Shown: positions 1 to 8,122, counted from the first letter of the stretch. The stretch: DNA of 64,000 nt from Streptomyces sp. NBC_00708 (GCA_036226585.1 CP108997.1:7192001-7256000), one strand, 5' to 3'. Program-made: numbers and translations. Notes: a model not told the origin generated them from the letters alone.

Positions 1-813
1 GTCCACCGCGAGGGCCGGTGTGCCGTGGACGGCGAGCGGCTTCGCGGACCCGGTCGGTGCCGGTGTGTCCACCAGCCGGTCAAGAGCCTTCGAGAGCGCG
101 GTGGCCAGGTCGGGCGGGGACGGCCTGTGCCCCACCACTTCCCGCGTCACGCTGTCGCTCTCCTCCGCGGCCGCCCACTTGCCCGAGGTGTCCCCGCCGG
201 ACCCCGTGCCGGAGCCGGCGTCCTTCTGCCGGGTGAAGGTCCTGCCGCCGATGTGCAGGACCTCGCGGGCCAGGTCGGTGTCGCCCAGGCCCAGAGCGCC
301 GAAGCGGCTGCCGGAGGCCGTGACGGTGACGTCCCGTTTCATCAGGCCGGTGGCGGAGTCCTGGTACCGCAGGCCGGGAGTGTCGGCCAGTGCGGCCACG
401 GCCTGCCGGAACGGCCGCAGGTCCCGCTTGGCCTCGGGCTTCTCCGAGCCCGGACCGCCGTTCCAGGCCAGCAGCCCGGCCACCAGTCCCGCGGCCAGCA
501 CCCCGACACCGCCGAACAGCAGGAGCCGCCCCCGCCGACGGGCAGGCGGAGGCGGAGGCGTGGGCCCGTACGGGCCGGGCGGAGGCCCGTACGGCGAGTG
601 CTGCGGCGGAATGTACGGTGCGCCCTGCGGGGGATACGGCCCGTGGGGCGGCGGCCCGAAGCTGCCGGATGGCGCGGCGTAGGCGGAGTACGGGGGCGGG
701 GCGTCCGGCGGAGGCGGGGTCGGTGGCCCGAAAGTGCCGGCCGGCGGTGTGTAAGGAGGTGCCTGCGGTGGGCGGTCCGCGGGAGGCCTCTGGGCGTCTT
801 CGTACTCCGTCAA
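1..813 (-). CDS. Proline-rich single-pass membrane protein (3' end outside window)
   Basis: The frame is open from a TTG start at 813 to the window edge, so the C-terminus is missing. A GGGGGA ribosome site lies 5 nt before the TTG. Residues 1-90 are a low-complexity Pro/Gly/Tyr-rich cytoplasmic tail, then a basic stretch ARRRGR and one membrane helix (about 97-117, LLLFGGVGVLAAGLVAGLLA). The rest is a soluble, presumably extracytoplasmic domain that I do not recognise. This layout is common in actinomycete envelope proteins, including lipoprotein-like ligand sensors. Function unknown. Confidence 0.75.
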   Translation of the reverse strand, partial: MTEYEDAQRPPADRPPQAPPYTPPAGTFGPPTPPPPDAPPPYSAYAAPSGSFGPPPHGPYPPQGAPYIPPQHSPYGPPPGPYGPTPPPPPARRRGRLLLFGGVGVLAAGLVAGLLAWNGGPGSEKPEAKRDLRPFRQAVAALADTPGLRYQDSATGLMKRDVTVTASGSRFGALGLGDTDLAREVLHIGGRTFTRQKDAGSGTGSGGDTSGKWAAAEESDSVTREVVGHRPSPPDLATALSKALDRLVDTPAPTGSAKPLAVHGTPALAVD

Positions 814-1122
814 GATGTTCCCCCGTGTATGTCCGCAGGCCGCCGCCGGCAAGATCCGATCGCTACAGGGACAGTGTGGAGGTGACGCGACCTCACGCGC
901 TGCTGCTTTTCGGACGTCCGCCCGCAGGGGACACGCCGGTGAGGGCACTGCCCGCGCCGGGCGCGAATCTCAGAACCCTCTGATGGGGTGACACTACCGT
1001 CCGGCCCATGGTGCGACTACCTCGTCCTGGGGCGGGGGAGTGCGCCGGAGACGTCGTTCACCCGGTATCCCCGGACTTCGCGGCCCGCACCGGCGTACGC
1101 GTCGAGTACGGGACGGAAGCAG
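814..1122. other. 309-bp stretch without a convincing gene
   Basis: Lies between the proline-rich membrane protein and the stop of the ECF sigma factor, both on the minus strand. It should carry the promoter of the membrane-protein gene, but no clear -35/-10 pair stands out. In related sigma factors the missing C-terminal coding sequence would be expected here. Instead the sequence is unrelated, which fits rearrangement of the sigma gene's 3' end. Confidence 0.4.
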
Positions 1123-2133
1123 TCAGGATCTCCCGCACTGTACGGTTTGCTCGACCAGGTGGCGGGGGCGGCCAACCCCGTGGTCACCCTCAACCGGGCC
1201 GTCGCCGATCTGCGGCCAGTCCGTGTCCTCGGCGCGTGCCGCGTCGTCATGCAGCGCCGCGATGGCCGCCTGGATCCGGTACTCGCCCGGACGACCGCCG
1301 CCCAGTGTGCTCGCGAGCAGCGCGGCCCCCTGACCGATGAGCCGGCGGTCCCAGCGGGTGCGGTCCTGCTCGGCCAGCGGGACCAGCTCGCCGTCGGGGC
1401 CGGTGCGGGCGGGGCGGCGGGCCTCGGTGAGCAGCATGAGCGCCAGCAGCGAAGTCGCCTCACCTTCCTTGGGCAGGGCACGGTGCACGCCCCGGGTGAG
1501 CCGGATCGCCTCGGCCGCCAGATCCGCCCGGTGCAGCACCGGCCCCCGGGTGACCGCGTACCCCTCGTTGAACATCAGGTACAGCACCCGCAGCACCGAG
1601 CCGAACCGTGACTCCCAGCCCTCCGTACCCGGTCCGGGTACGTCGAAGGAGGCGCCCGAGGCCTTGAGCCGCTGCTTGGCACGGCTGATGCGCTGCGCCA
1701 TGGTCGCCTCGGGCACGAGATACGCACCGGCGATCTCGGCGGTGGTCAGTCCACCGACCGCCCGCAGGCACAGGGCGGTGGCCGATGCCGGGGTGAGCGC
1801 GGGGTGGCAGCACATGAACAGCAGCGTCAACGAGTCGTCCTGCCCGACGGCAGCCCCGGCGGCCGGTTCCCGTGCGACCGCCTCCTCCCGGCGCCGGCGC
1901 GCGAGTTCGCTCCGTACACGGTCTGTGTACCGGCGCGTCGCGACCTGGATCAGCCGGCCGAGCGGGTTGTCGGGCACCCCGTCGGCCGGCCACGAGCCGG
2001 CCGCGCCGAGGAGGGCCTCCTGCACGGCGTCCTCGCACGCCGCGAAGTCCCCGCGGCGCCGCACCAGCACGCCGGGGGCCTGCGGCGCGAGCGTGCGCAA
2101 CAGGTCCTCGACGTGGTCGGATGTGCCGCTCAC
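1123..2133 (-). CDS. ECF42-type sigma factor with a rearranged C-terminus
   Basis: Sigma-70 family ECF regulator. Residues 1-90 are the sigma-2 region (EDAVQEALLGAA, VPDNPLGRLIQVATRR) and about 105-165 sigma-4 (LFMCCHPALTPASATALCLR, GGLTTAEIAGAYLVPEATMAQRI). A long helical extension follows, as in ECF42 factors (FNEGYAVTRG, LLTEARRPAR). The start overlaps the stop of the upstream DGPF gene by ATGA, the usual ECF42 pairing. After EDTDWPQI the expected continuation LYGLLDQ..NPVVTLNRAVA is missing on this strand and is encoded on the plus strand at 1135-1206. The last 28 residues are therefore read from inverted DNA. The DNA-binding regions look intact; the C-terminal control domain is probably broken. 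Confidence 0.85.
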   Translation of the reverse strand: MSGTSDHVEDLLRTLAPQAPGVLVRRRGDFAACEDAVQEALLGAAGSWPADGVPDNPLGRLIQVATRRYTDRVRSELARRRREEAVAREPAAGAAVGQDDSLTLLFMCCHPALTPASATALCLRAVGGLTTAEIAGAYLVPEATMAQRISRAKQRLKASGASFDVPGPGTEGWESRFGSVLRVLYLMFNEGYAVTRGPVLHRADLAAEAIRLTRGVHRALPKEGEATSLLALMLLTEARRPARTGPDGELVPLAEQDRTRWDRRLIGQGAALLASTLGGGRPGEYRIQAAIAALHDDAARAEDTDWPQIGDGPVEGDHGVGRPRHLVEQTVQCGRS

Positions 2134-2477
2134 AGCTCGCCGTGCTCGTCGGCCATGACCTGCCGCACCTCGACCGGCTGCCGGGTGGGCACTCCACCGG
2201 GGCCGGGGACGGCGGAGATCCGGGCGGCGATCTCCAGAGCCCGTTCCTCCGACTCCACATCGAAGACGTTGAGGCCGGCGAGGACCTCCTTGGACTCGGC
2301 GAACGGCCCGTCGGTCACCACCGCCGGAGCGATCCCGTCCGCGCGGCCCGTGCGGGCCAGCCGGGGATCGGCCAGCGCCATGAACTGGATCATCTCGCCG
2401 CTCTCGGTCAACTCCTCGGTCAGCAGGGCGTAGTAGTCGAAGTGCGCCGCGATGTCACCCGGCTGCCAGGTGTCCAT
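2130..2477 (-). CDS. DGPF/YCII-family partner of the ECF sigma factor, N-terminus frameshifted
   Basis: Small ferredoxin-like-fold protein with the signature TDGPFAESKE and the family tail ISAVPGPGG..QPVEVRQVM. DGPF proteins are encoded next to ECF42 sigma factors and are thought to act with them; the biochemical role is unsettled. The ATG at 2477 gives 115 aa starting MDTWQPGDIAAHF. The true N-terminus MPKFALLVNHD is encoded just upstream from an ATG at 2526 in another reading frame, followed by VFEEP in the MDTW frame. One extra base (or two missing) near 2493 separates the two. Either the gene is broken or translation restarts at 2477, where GAGGAG lies only 3 nt upstream. Confidence 0.8.
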   Translation of the reverse strand: MDTWQPGDIAAHFDYYALLTEELTESGEMIQFMALADPRLARTGRADGIAPAVVTDGPFAESKEVLAGLNVFDVESEERALEIAARISAVPGPGGVPTRQPVEVRQVMADEHGEL

Positions 2478-2639
2478 CGGCTCCTCGAAGACCGTCGTGG
2501 TTGACCAGCAGCGCGAACTTCGGCATTGCGTACTCCCGTTGTCAGTTGTCGCGGACCCTCACGGCGCCACCCTCCCGGTGCGCCCTCACCCCACTGTCGT
2601 CACCGGCCCCGGGTTCTCTGCATCCCCGGCGCGGAATCC

Positions 2640-3314
2640 TCAGTGGAGTGGGCCGGTCTCCTCGGCGCCGTAGCGGGCGGCGGCCTGACCGGTGGTCAGG
2701 GCCCAGTACCGGTCACCGAAGGACCAGTGCCACCATTCCGTCGGGTAGTTCACCAGCCCGGCGCGGGTGAGCACCGAGCCGAGGATCTCCCGGTTCGCGC
2801 GGGCGTCCTCGCTGATGTTGAAGGCATCGGTGTAGCAGGCGCCCTCGCTCTCCTCCGGGTCCGCGTTCATGCGGGTGCCGAGGTCGAGTTCACGTCCATC
2901 GGCATCGGCCAGGGTGAGGTCGACGGCCGCACCGGCACTGTGCGGGGCGATCTCGGGAGGGGAGACGTAGCGGCTCGCCGCCGTGTGGACCCGCTCGGCG
3001 CTCCACCCGGGGTTGTCGGCGCGGAGCCGGCCGGCGTACTCCTCGAAGTACCGGCGCTGGAGCGCGGGCGGCCGGTACCCCTCCACGAACAGCAGCCGCA
3101 GTCCTCGCGGAAGCGTCGCCTGGGCTTCGAGGAGCCGGTCGGCCACCCCTTCGCGCAGGTGGGCGAAGGTATCGGCGGGGTCCTGTTTCCGCCGGTCGAC
3201 GAGCAGCGAGCCTTCGGTGCGCACATCCACGAGAGGCTCGCCGCACTCGCGTACGGGTATCGCGGCGACCTGGGCATCCGACATCAGCACGATCTCAGTC
3301 ATGCGTGTGATCAT
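2640..3314 (-). CDS. D-alanyl-D-alanine dipeptidase, VanX-like (peptidase family M15D)
   Basis: Zinc peptidase that would split D-Ala-D-Ala. The family's metal and catalytic signature is present: APHSAGAAVDLTL (SxHxxGxAxD type, first two zinc ligands) and PTEWWHWSFGD (catalytic Glu and third zinc His). The specificity segment LDLGTRMNADPEESEGACYTD lies between them, and the substrate-loop Arg in FVEGYRPP is present. No signal peptide, so it acts in the cytoplasm. No vanH/vanA ligase genes are near, so this is more likely a solitary peptidoglycan-recycling or stationary-phase dipeptidase than a vancomycin-resistance gene. I chose the ATG at 3314 (AGG 8 nt before it); 3323 and 3302 are also possible. 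Confidence 0.85.
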   Translation of the reverse strand: MITRMTEIVLMSDAQVAAIPVRECGEPLVDVRTEGSLLVDRRKQDPADTFAHLREGVADRLLEAQATLPRGLRLLFVEGYRPPALQRRYFEEYAGRLRADNPGWSAERVHTAASRYVSPPEIAPHSAGAAVDLTLADADGRELDLGTRMNADPEESEGACYTDAFNISEDARANREILGSVLTRAGLVNYPTEWWHWSFGDRYWALTTGQAAARYGAEETGPLH

Positions 3315-3449
3315 CCCGCACACCTCGCACGAGGAACCTCCCGGATCAGCGGGTTCCGGCGGCGTGCCCGCTCCGTCGCGTCAGCACGAGCGGGGTGCGG
3401 ACCGGGCCGGACCGGTGACCGGGTGCCGCCGATGGGGAATGCTGGGGCC

Positions 3450-3731
3450 ATGAGCGAAGAGACCGAGGCGCTGGCGAAAGCCCTCATCGCACTCCGTGCG
3501 GCCGAGGGCATCTCCGAGGGAGATCTGGCGCGTCGTACGGGGTTGAGCCGGGCGACGATCAGGTTCCACGAGAGCGAGCGCGGACAACTGCCCCTTCCCT
3601 TCGCCGCCCGCCGCTTCGAGGAAGTCCTCGGCTGGGCACCGGGCAGCATCCCGACCGCGTCGCGCGAGACGAGGGATCTCGAACTTCCGCCGTACCCCGG
3701 TACCGTCGAGGGGCACGCCGTAAGGCCCTGA
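3450..3731 (+). CDS. Small XRE-type helix-turn-helix protein
   Basis: 93 aa from ATG 3450 (MSEETEALAKAL). Residues 10-62 form a Cro/C1-type HTH: LIALRAAEGISEGDLARRTG, then the recognition helix LSRATIRFHESERG. The tail GWAPGSIP..SRETRDLELPPYP resembles short Streptomyces XRE proteins that have no further domain. Target unknown. It converges with the TetR gene at 3737 with only a few bases between stops. Confidence 0.7.
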   Translation: MSEETEALAKALIALRAAEGISEGDLARRTGLSRATIRFHESERGQLPLPFAARRFEEVLGWAPGSIPTASRETRDLELPPYPGTVEGHAVRP

Positions 3732-3736
3732 TCCGG

Positions 3737-4354
3737 TCACTGACCGAGTTCGGCCCGGCGAAGGCCGCCGAACACCTCCGGGGTCGTCCACGCGCGCAGC
3801 ATGGCGTGCACCGTCGTGCGGAACGCGGCCCCGGCGGTGGCGGCGTCGAGGGCCCCGGCCAGTTCGAGGGCGACAAGTCCGTGCAGGGTGGCCCAGACCG
3901 ACAGGGCGATGGCCGTCGCGTCGCCGGCGAGGACGGACGCCGTGAGGGCGCGGTCGATCGCCGCGAGGAGCGGGCGGACCGGGTCGCCGGCACCGGCCTC
4001 GCCCGACGGGTCGAAGGACTGCACCCCACCGAAGAGCACCGTGTACAGGTGGCTGTGTCCGCACCCCCAGCGACGGTAGGCGACGGCCAGCGCGTAGAGG
4101 TCGGCGAGAGGGTCCGCCGAGGTTTGTACCGCCGACAGATCCTGGAACAGGCCGGTGACGGCTCGGTCGCGCACCGCCCTGATCAGCCCGTCCTTACCGC
4201 CGAACAAGGAGTACACCGCCGTCGTCGACGCGTCGGCGGCGGCGGCCACGGCGCGGACCGTGACCGACTCGCGCGGACGTGTGGCGAGCATCTCGGTCGC
4301 GCACTCCACCAGCCGCTCTTTGACGGCTTCGTCATTCGTTCTCGGCCTACCCAC
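3737..4354 (-). CDS. TetR-family repressor
   Basis: 205 aa from GTG 4354 (VGRPRTNDEAVKERL). The HTH is at residues 15-60 (SVTVRAVAAAADASTTAVYSLFGGKDGLI). The C-terminal ligand domain has the TetR_C motif CGHSHLYTVLFGG. It is divergent from the alpha/beta hydrolase gene at 4426. A 22-bp palindrome (4380-4401) lies between them, so it most likely represses itself and the hydrolase. The open frame extends upstream to 4411, but that stretch includes the operator; the GTG with GGTAGG upstream is the better start. Confidence 0.85.
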   Translation of the reverse strand: MGRPRTNDEAVKERLVECATEMLATRPRESVTVRAVAAAADASTTAVYSLFGGKDGLIRAVRDRAVTGLFQDLSAVQTSADPLADLYALAVAYRRWGCGHSHLYTVLFGGVQSFDPSGEAGAGDPVRPLLAAIDRALTASVLAGDATAIALSVWATLHGLVALELAGALDAATAGAAFRTTVHAMLRAWTTPEVFGGLRRAELGQ

Positions 4355-4379
4355 GGGCAGCAGCCTACCGCCCTCTGAT

Positions 4380-4401
4380 AACGTCGTTTTGAAACAGCGT
4401 T
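4380..4401. promoter_or_regulatory. Palindromic operator between tetR and the hydrolase gene
   Basis: Symmetric site of the form AACG-N2-GTTT-N2-AAAC-N2-CGTT: all four 4-base blocks are matched and only the three 2-base spacers deviate. It lies 25 bp from both the TetR start (4354) and the hydrolase start (4426). This is the usual size and position of a TetR operator controlling two divergent promoters. Confidence 0.7.
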
Positions 4402-4425
4402 CCGAAACCATCGGGGGGTCCCGTC

Positions 4426-5775
4426 ATGCCCACGTTTGCCATGCCCGCGTCCGTCATACGTTCCGTCCGTTTCACCGGACGCCTCCTGCTGGCCCTGGTC
4501 GCCGTCGCGGCGCTGCTCATCGTCTTTCTCGCGTCGATCGCCCTCACGGACGGGGCGGGTTCGGGGGTCGCCGCGTGGCTGACGACCCTCGGGGCCGGGA
4601 CGGCTCTCGCCCTGTGGTGGGGCCGGCGCCGCCCCTGGCCGGCGCGGCTCGTTCCGTTCCTGCCGGTGGTCGTCGCCGCGGCGCTGACGGCGACGGTCTG
4701 CTTCCCGGCCGTGCCGACGGCCCGGCGGTACCCGCCGGCCCTGCCCTTCGTGGCCACGCAGCACTGGACGCTGACCACAGGGAGCCGGGTGGCGGTCTAC
4801 CACTATCCGCCGGCGCACCCCGGCACCCGCCGCCCGCACCCGCTGGTGTACCTCAACGGCGGACCGGTCCGTGGCATCTCGGTGCTCGACCACCGGTTCC
4901 TGCGCCTTCTGGCCCGCGAGGGCTACGACGTCTACGCCTACGAACAGGCCGGCGGCGGACGGAGCGACCTGCTCCCCATGAGCCAGTACACGATCTCCCG
5001 GTCGGTCCGCGACCTCGCCGCCTTCACCGACCGTCTGAACAAGGGCAAGGCCGACGTCCTCGGCTTCTCCTCGGGCGGGGCCGTGCTCACCCGGGCCCTG
5101 GCCGATCCGGACGTCGCCGCCCGCCTGCACCGGGCGGTCATCGCCGAGCCCGGCCCCATGGACGGCCCCACCGCGCACCTCGCCGGGCACAAGGGCCGAA
5201 CCTCCGCACGCGGCCTCGCGCCGGACCCGGCCGGGCCTCGGTCGACCCACGTCCCCCGCTACGCCGTGGCCTTCGGCCTCATGCGGCTCGGACTCCTCAG
5301 CCCCGACACCGGTCTGATCGGACAGGCCGAAGGCGTCAACGCGTTCACCGCCGCGGACCTCGGCAGCGACACCGCCTCCGCGTACTGCGCGCGCGACGCG
5401 CACCGCATCCCCGCGGAGGACACCCCGCGGAACTTCTCCTTCAGCCCCGCCGCCAGCCTCCGTATCCAGCAGACCGTCAAGGACTCGCCCTCCATCGCCG
5501 CGCGACTGCGGAGCTCCCGCACCCCCGCGATGCTGATGATCGCCGAGTGCTCCTCCCAGATCCGCCAGTGGGAGACCGCCGTCCTCGCCAACGACCCCGC
5601 GATCCGGCGCACTCAGTACATGCCCGGAGTCGGACACCACATGTGGAACGGCCTTGACGACAACAACGACCGGGCCGCCGCCGTGATCACCGCGTTCCTT
5701 GAGGGCAGGCCGGCACCCCTGCCGGACTACCCGGCCCGCGACGACATCCCCGCCTTCCTGCACGACCGGAAATGA
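4426..5775 (+). CDS. Membrane-anchored alpha/beta hydrolase
   Basis: 449 aa. Three hydrophobic segments in the first 105 residues (about 19-40, 48-64, 76-95) anchor it in the membrane; an alpha/beta-hydrolase fold follows. The oxyanion-hole region is VYLNGGPVRG, the nucleophile elbow is LGFSSGGA (GxSxG, Ser near residue 212) and the catalytic His is in PGVGHHMW near the C-terminus. The layout resembles proline-iminopeptidase-like hydrolases with a long cap. The substrate cannot be inferred. Expression is probably controlled by the divergent TetR regulator; ATCGGGGGG provides the ribosome site. Confidence 0.8.
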   Translation: MPTFAMPASVIRSVRFTGRLLLALVAVAALLIVFLASIALTDGAGSGVAAWLTTLGAGTALALWWGRRRPWPARLVPFLPVVVAAALTATVCFPAVPTARRYPPALPFVATQHWTLTTGSRVAVYHYPPAHPGTRRPHPLVYLNGGPVRGISVLDHRFLRLLAREGYDVYAYEQAGGGRSDLLPMSQYTISRSVRDLAAFTDRLNKGKADVLGFSSGGAVLTRALADPDVAARLHRAVIAEPGPMDGPTAHLAGHKGRTSARGLAPDPAGPRSTHVPRYAVAFGLMRLGLLSPDTGLIGQAEGVNAFTAADLGSDTASAYCARDAHRIPAEDTPRNFSFSPAASLRIQQTVKDSPSIAARLRSSRTPAMLMIAECSSQIRQWETAVLANDPAIRRTQYMPGVGHHMWNGLDDNNDRAAAVITAFLEGRPAPLPDYPARDDIPAFLHDRK

Positions 5776-5924
5776 GAGCGGGCGCGGGCCGGAAACGCCG
5801 CAGGGCCCCTTCCCTCTCGTGCCGTTCCTTCGCCGAACCGGGCGCAGGGGAGCCGAATGCGGCGTTGAATCCCGGCCCCGCACCCTGCATGGTGGTCCTT
5901 GCCATCGAGGGTGGGGGAGGGCAT

Positions 5925-6620
5925 GTGGAGGAGTCCCGGTGGGAGCAGCGTCGTGTCTCGGTCAGCGGCAGGACCTTACGGTGGCCACGCGCCCTGCTCG
6001 CCTTCGCCCTGGTGGATCTGGTCTGGGAAATAGTCAAGTCGAACCTCGACACCGGCGTTCGTGACGGCTGGCCGTGGCGGTTGACCGTACTCGACGCCTC
6101 GACGTGCGCGGCCGTGGTCGCCCTCCTCACCGGCATCGTCCTGACCCGTACCCAGCTCTCGCAGACCATGCGGCCGATCCTGAGCTGGTCCGCGGTCGCT
6201 GGGAACAGCGACCGGCTCGACGACTCCCGGCGCACCGTGTACCTGATCAACGCGGGAGGCGGCAGGTCAGTGGTCCACTCCGTCGCCTACCAGGTCCGGC
6301 CATCCGCACGGTGCCCCGAGCCCGGCGTTGTTCCCCCGGGCTGGATGCCCTGGCAGACCGCCGTCGACTCACTGGCGTCGCTGGGCCTCGACTGGAACGA
6401 GGACGTCTTCCTTCTGCACCTCGGCAAGGGAGCGGCGATACCGATGACCAACACCGGTACAGACGGAATGGAACTGCTGGCCCTCGGCCACAAGGCGCTG
6501 GAACGGCTCGCGGCCCTGGACGTGCGCATCCAGGTGGAAGACGTGCTGGGAGACGTCTACGAGCGACAACTGCAGTGCGTACGTCCGGCGGGCACGTCAT
6601 CCCGGCCCGGCCGCCGCTGA
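5925..6620 (+). CDS. Hypothetical two-helix membrane protein
   Basis: 231 aa from GTG 5925, chosen because GGGGGAGG sits 4-8 nt before it; an in-frame ATG at 5889 is less well placed. After a basic N-terminus there are two membrane helices (about 24-40, ALLAFALVDLVWEIV, and about 58-75, STCAAVVALLTGIVL). A soluble domain with no recognised signature follows (SWSAVAGNSDRLDDSRRTVY). No relatives recognised. Transcription ends at the hairpin shared with trpS. Confidence 0.65.
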   Translation: MEESRWEQRRVSVSGRTLRWPRALLAFALVDLVWEIVKSNLDTGVRDGWPWRLTVLDASTCAAVVALLTGIVLTRTQLSQTMRPILSWSAVAGNSDRLDDSRRTVYLINAGGGRSVVHSVAYQVRPSARCPEPGVVPPGWMPWQTAVDSLASLGLDWNEDVFLLHLGKGAAIPMTNTGTDGMELLALGHKALERLAALDVRIQVEDVLGDVYERQLQCVRPAGTSSRPGRR

Positions 6621-6654
6621 GTCGGTCCGGCCCTTCCCGGCCTGCCGGTCCGGC

Positions 6655-6684
6655 GGTCGCCCGTGGCACCGTGCACGGGCGACC
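6655..6684. terminator. Convergent-gene hairpin terminator
   Basis: Perfect 11-bp inverted repeat GGTCGCCCGTG/CACGGGCGACC with an 8-nt loop, placed between the stop of the plus-strand hypothetical gene (6620) and the stop of trpS (6692). There is no T-run on either side, as is common in Streptomyces; it can serve both directions. Confidence 0.7.
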
Positions 6685-6691
6685 ACCGTCG

Positions 6692-7810
6692 TCAGTAGTG
6701 GCTGTTCATCGCGGCCCGCACCTCGGCAAGGGTGGTGTCGGCGACAGCTCTCGCCCGCTCGTTCCCCTCCCGCAGTGTCCGGCGGAGGTGTGCGCGGTCG
6801 CGGGCGTACTCGGTGCGGCGTGCCCGGATCGGGGCCAGATACTCGTTGACCGCCTCTGTGACGGTCCGTTTGAGCGCCGCGGCTCCCGCGGAGCCGATGT
6901 CGTCGGCCAGTTGCTGGGGGGTGCGGTCCTGGCAGAGAGCGGCCAGGAGGAGGAGCGAGGAGACCTCGGGGCGGCCTGCCGGGTCGAAGGTGATGTGGCG
7001 CTCCGAGTCGGTCTTGGCTCCCTTGATCAGCCGTGCCGTCTCGTCGGCGTCGGCAGCCAGACCGATGGCGTTGCCGCGGCTCTTGCTCATCTTCGTGCCG
7101 TCCGTGCCCAGGAGCAGCGGTGCGGGTGACAGCAGGGCCTCGGGCTCCGGGAACACGGCGCCACCGGCGCCGTAGCGGTCGTTGAAGCGGCGGGCGATGG
7201 TGCGGGTGAGTTCCAGATGGGGGAGCTGGTCCTGTCCGACCGGGACCAGGTTGGCCCGGCAGAAGAGGATGTCGGCGGCCTGGTGGGCCGGGTAGGTGAA
7301 CATCAGACCGCTGACGGAGGACTGCCGTGAGTGGGCGATCTCGTCCTTCACCGTGGGATTGCGGTTCAGTTCGGCGACGGAGACGAGGCTCAGGAAGGGC
7401 AGCAGAAGCTGGTTGAGGGCGGGGACGGCGCTGTGCGTGAAGATCGTGCTGCGCGCGGGGTCCACTCCGATGGCGAGGTAGTCCAGGACCAGCTCCTCGA
7501 CATGCCCGGTCAGGTTGTCCGCCACATCGCGGTCGGTCAGGACCTGGTAGTCCGCGATGATCACGAACATGTCCACCCCGAGGTTCTGCAGGCGAACCCG
7601 GTTGTGCAGGGTGCCGAAGTAGTGGCCCAGATGGAGGCGTCCGGTGGGACGGTCCCCGGTCAGTACGCGGAACCGCCCGGGATCTTTGAGGATCTGCTTC
7701 TCCAGCACCGCGCTGCGCGCCTGCGCGGCGGTTGTTCCGAGTGCATCGGCCGACGGTTCGACGGCAGGGGCGTCGGGGCTCGGGCTCGTCGGCTGAGAGA
7801 TGGTGTTCAT
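6692..7810 (-). CDS. trpS: Tryptophanyl-tRNA synthetase (inducible second copy type)
   Basis: 372 aa from ATG 7810, with AGGAG 5 nt upstream. Class I aminoacyl-tRNA synthetase that charges tRNA-Trp. The HIGH-type motif is in PTGRLHLGHYFG and the KMSKS loop in GTDGTKMSKSRGNA. It starts with a 40-residue Ser/Pro/Ala extension. In Streptomyces the auxiliary TrpRS1 is resistant to indolmycin-type inhibitors and is switched on by ribosome-mediated attenuation. The leader peptide with tandem Trp codons and the terminator found upstream here (7871-7964) match that arrangement, so I assign it to this class rather than to the constitutive housekeeping enzyme. Confidence 0.92.
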   Translation of the reverse strand: MNTISQPTSPSPDAPAVEPSADALGTTAAQARSAVLEKQILKDPGRFRVLTGDRPTGRLHLGHYFGTLHNRVRLQNLGVDMFVIIADYQVLTDRDVADNLTGHVEELVLDYLAIGVDPARSTIFTHSAVPALNQLLLPFLSLVSVAELNRNPTVKDEIAHSRQSSVSGLMFTYPAHQAADILFCRANLVPVGQDQLPHLELTRTIARRFNDRYGAGGAVFPEPEALLSPAPLLLGTDGTKMSKSRGNAIGLAADADETARLIKGAKTDSERHITFDPAGRPEVSSLLLLAALCQDRTPQQLADDIGSAGAAALKRTVTEAVNEYLAPIRARRTEYARDRAHLRRTLREGNERARAVADTTLAEVRAAMNSHY

Positions 7811-7870
7811 GAGGTCTCCTGGTGGTCGTATCGCCGTACGGACGACACGCCCCCCTCGATCCAGGGAACA

Positions 7871-7897
7871 CAAAAGGGCCGTCCATCCGAACGGCCC
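7871..7897 (-). terminator. Attenuator terminator in the trpS leader
   Basis: On the transcribed strand, GGGCCGT/ACGGCCC with an 8-nt loop followed by TTTTGTG: a rho-independent terminator between the leader peptide stop and trpS. It would end transcription when tryptophanyl-tRNA is plentiful. Another hairpin (GCTCC-N5-GGAGC) sits at the leader stop codon and can act as the pause or competing structure. Confidence 0.8.
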
Positions 7898-7922
7898 GGT
7901 CATGCGTGAGAGGTAGCCGCTC

Positions 7923-7964
7923 CTACGAGGAGCGCCACCAGCCAAGACACGACGAGAGGTACAT
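7923..7964 (-). CDS. Tryptophan leader peptide controlling trpS
   Basis: 13-residue peptide MYLSSCLGWWRSS with two consecutive Trp codons, from ATG 7964 to TAG 7923. It lies about 110 nt upstream of trpS and just before the attenuator terminator. A ribosome stalling at the TGG TGG pair when charged tRNA-Trp is scarce would prevent terminator formation. This is the classic transcription-attenuation design known for Streptomyces trpRS1. Confidence 0.85.
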   Translation of the reverse strand: MYLSSCLGWWRSS

Positions 7965-8122
7965 AGCGCCATCGTAACCGACCGGGCTGCCGGCCGGCCG
8001 GACTTTCGGGGCAGCGGGCACGCGGCCCCGCGGACCGTGAGCCGGCCTTCCCGGCATCCGCCTCGGCAGTGAGCCCCCGTCCTCCTGGCCGCGGAGGCCG
8101 GGGGCGCTGCCGGTGGTACGGC

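Noticed and set aside
988..1611. Plus-strand frame containing the inverted sigma-factor segment
   Set aside because: Only the 24 codons at 1135-1206 look protein-like; the rest is antisense of the sigma gene, so it is not a gene of its own.
2640..3314. VanX-like gene as part of a vancomycin-resistance operon
   Set aside because: No vanR/S, vanH or vanA-type ligase is nearby, so only a solitary dipeptidase is supported.
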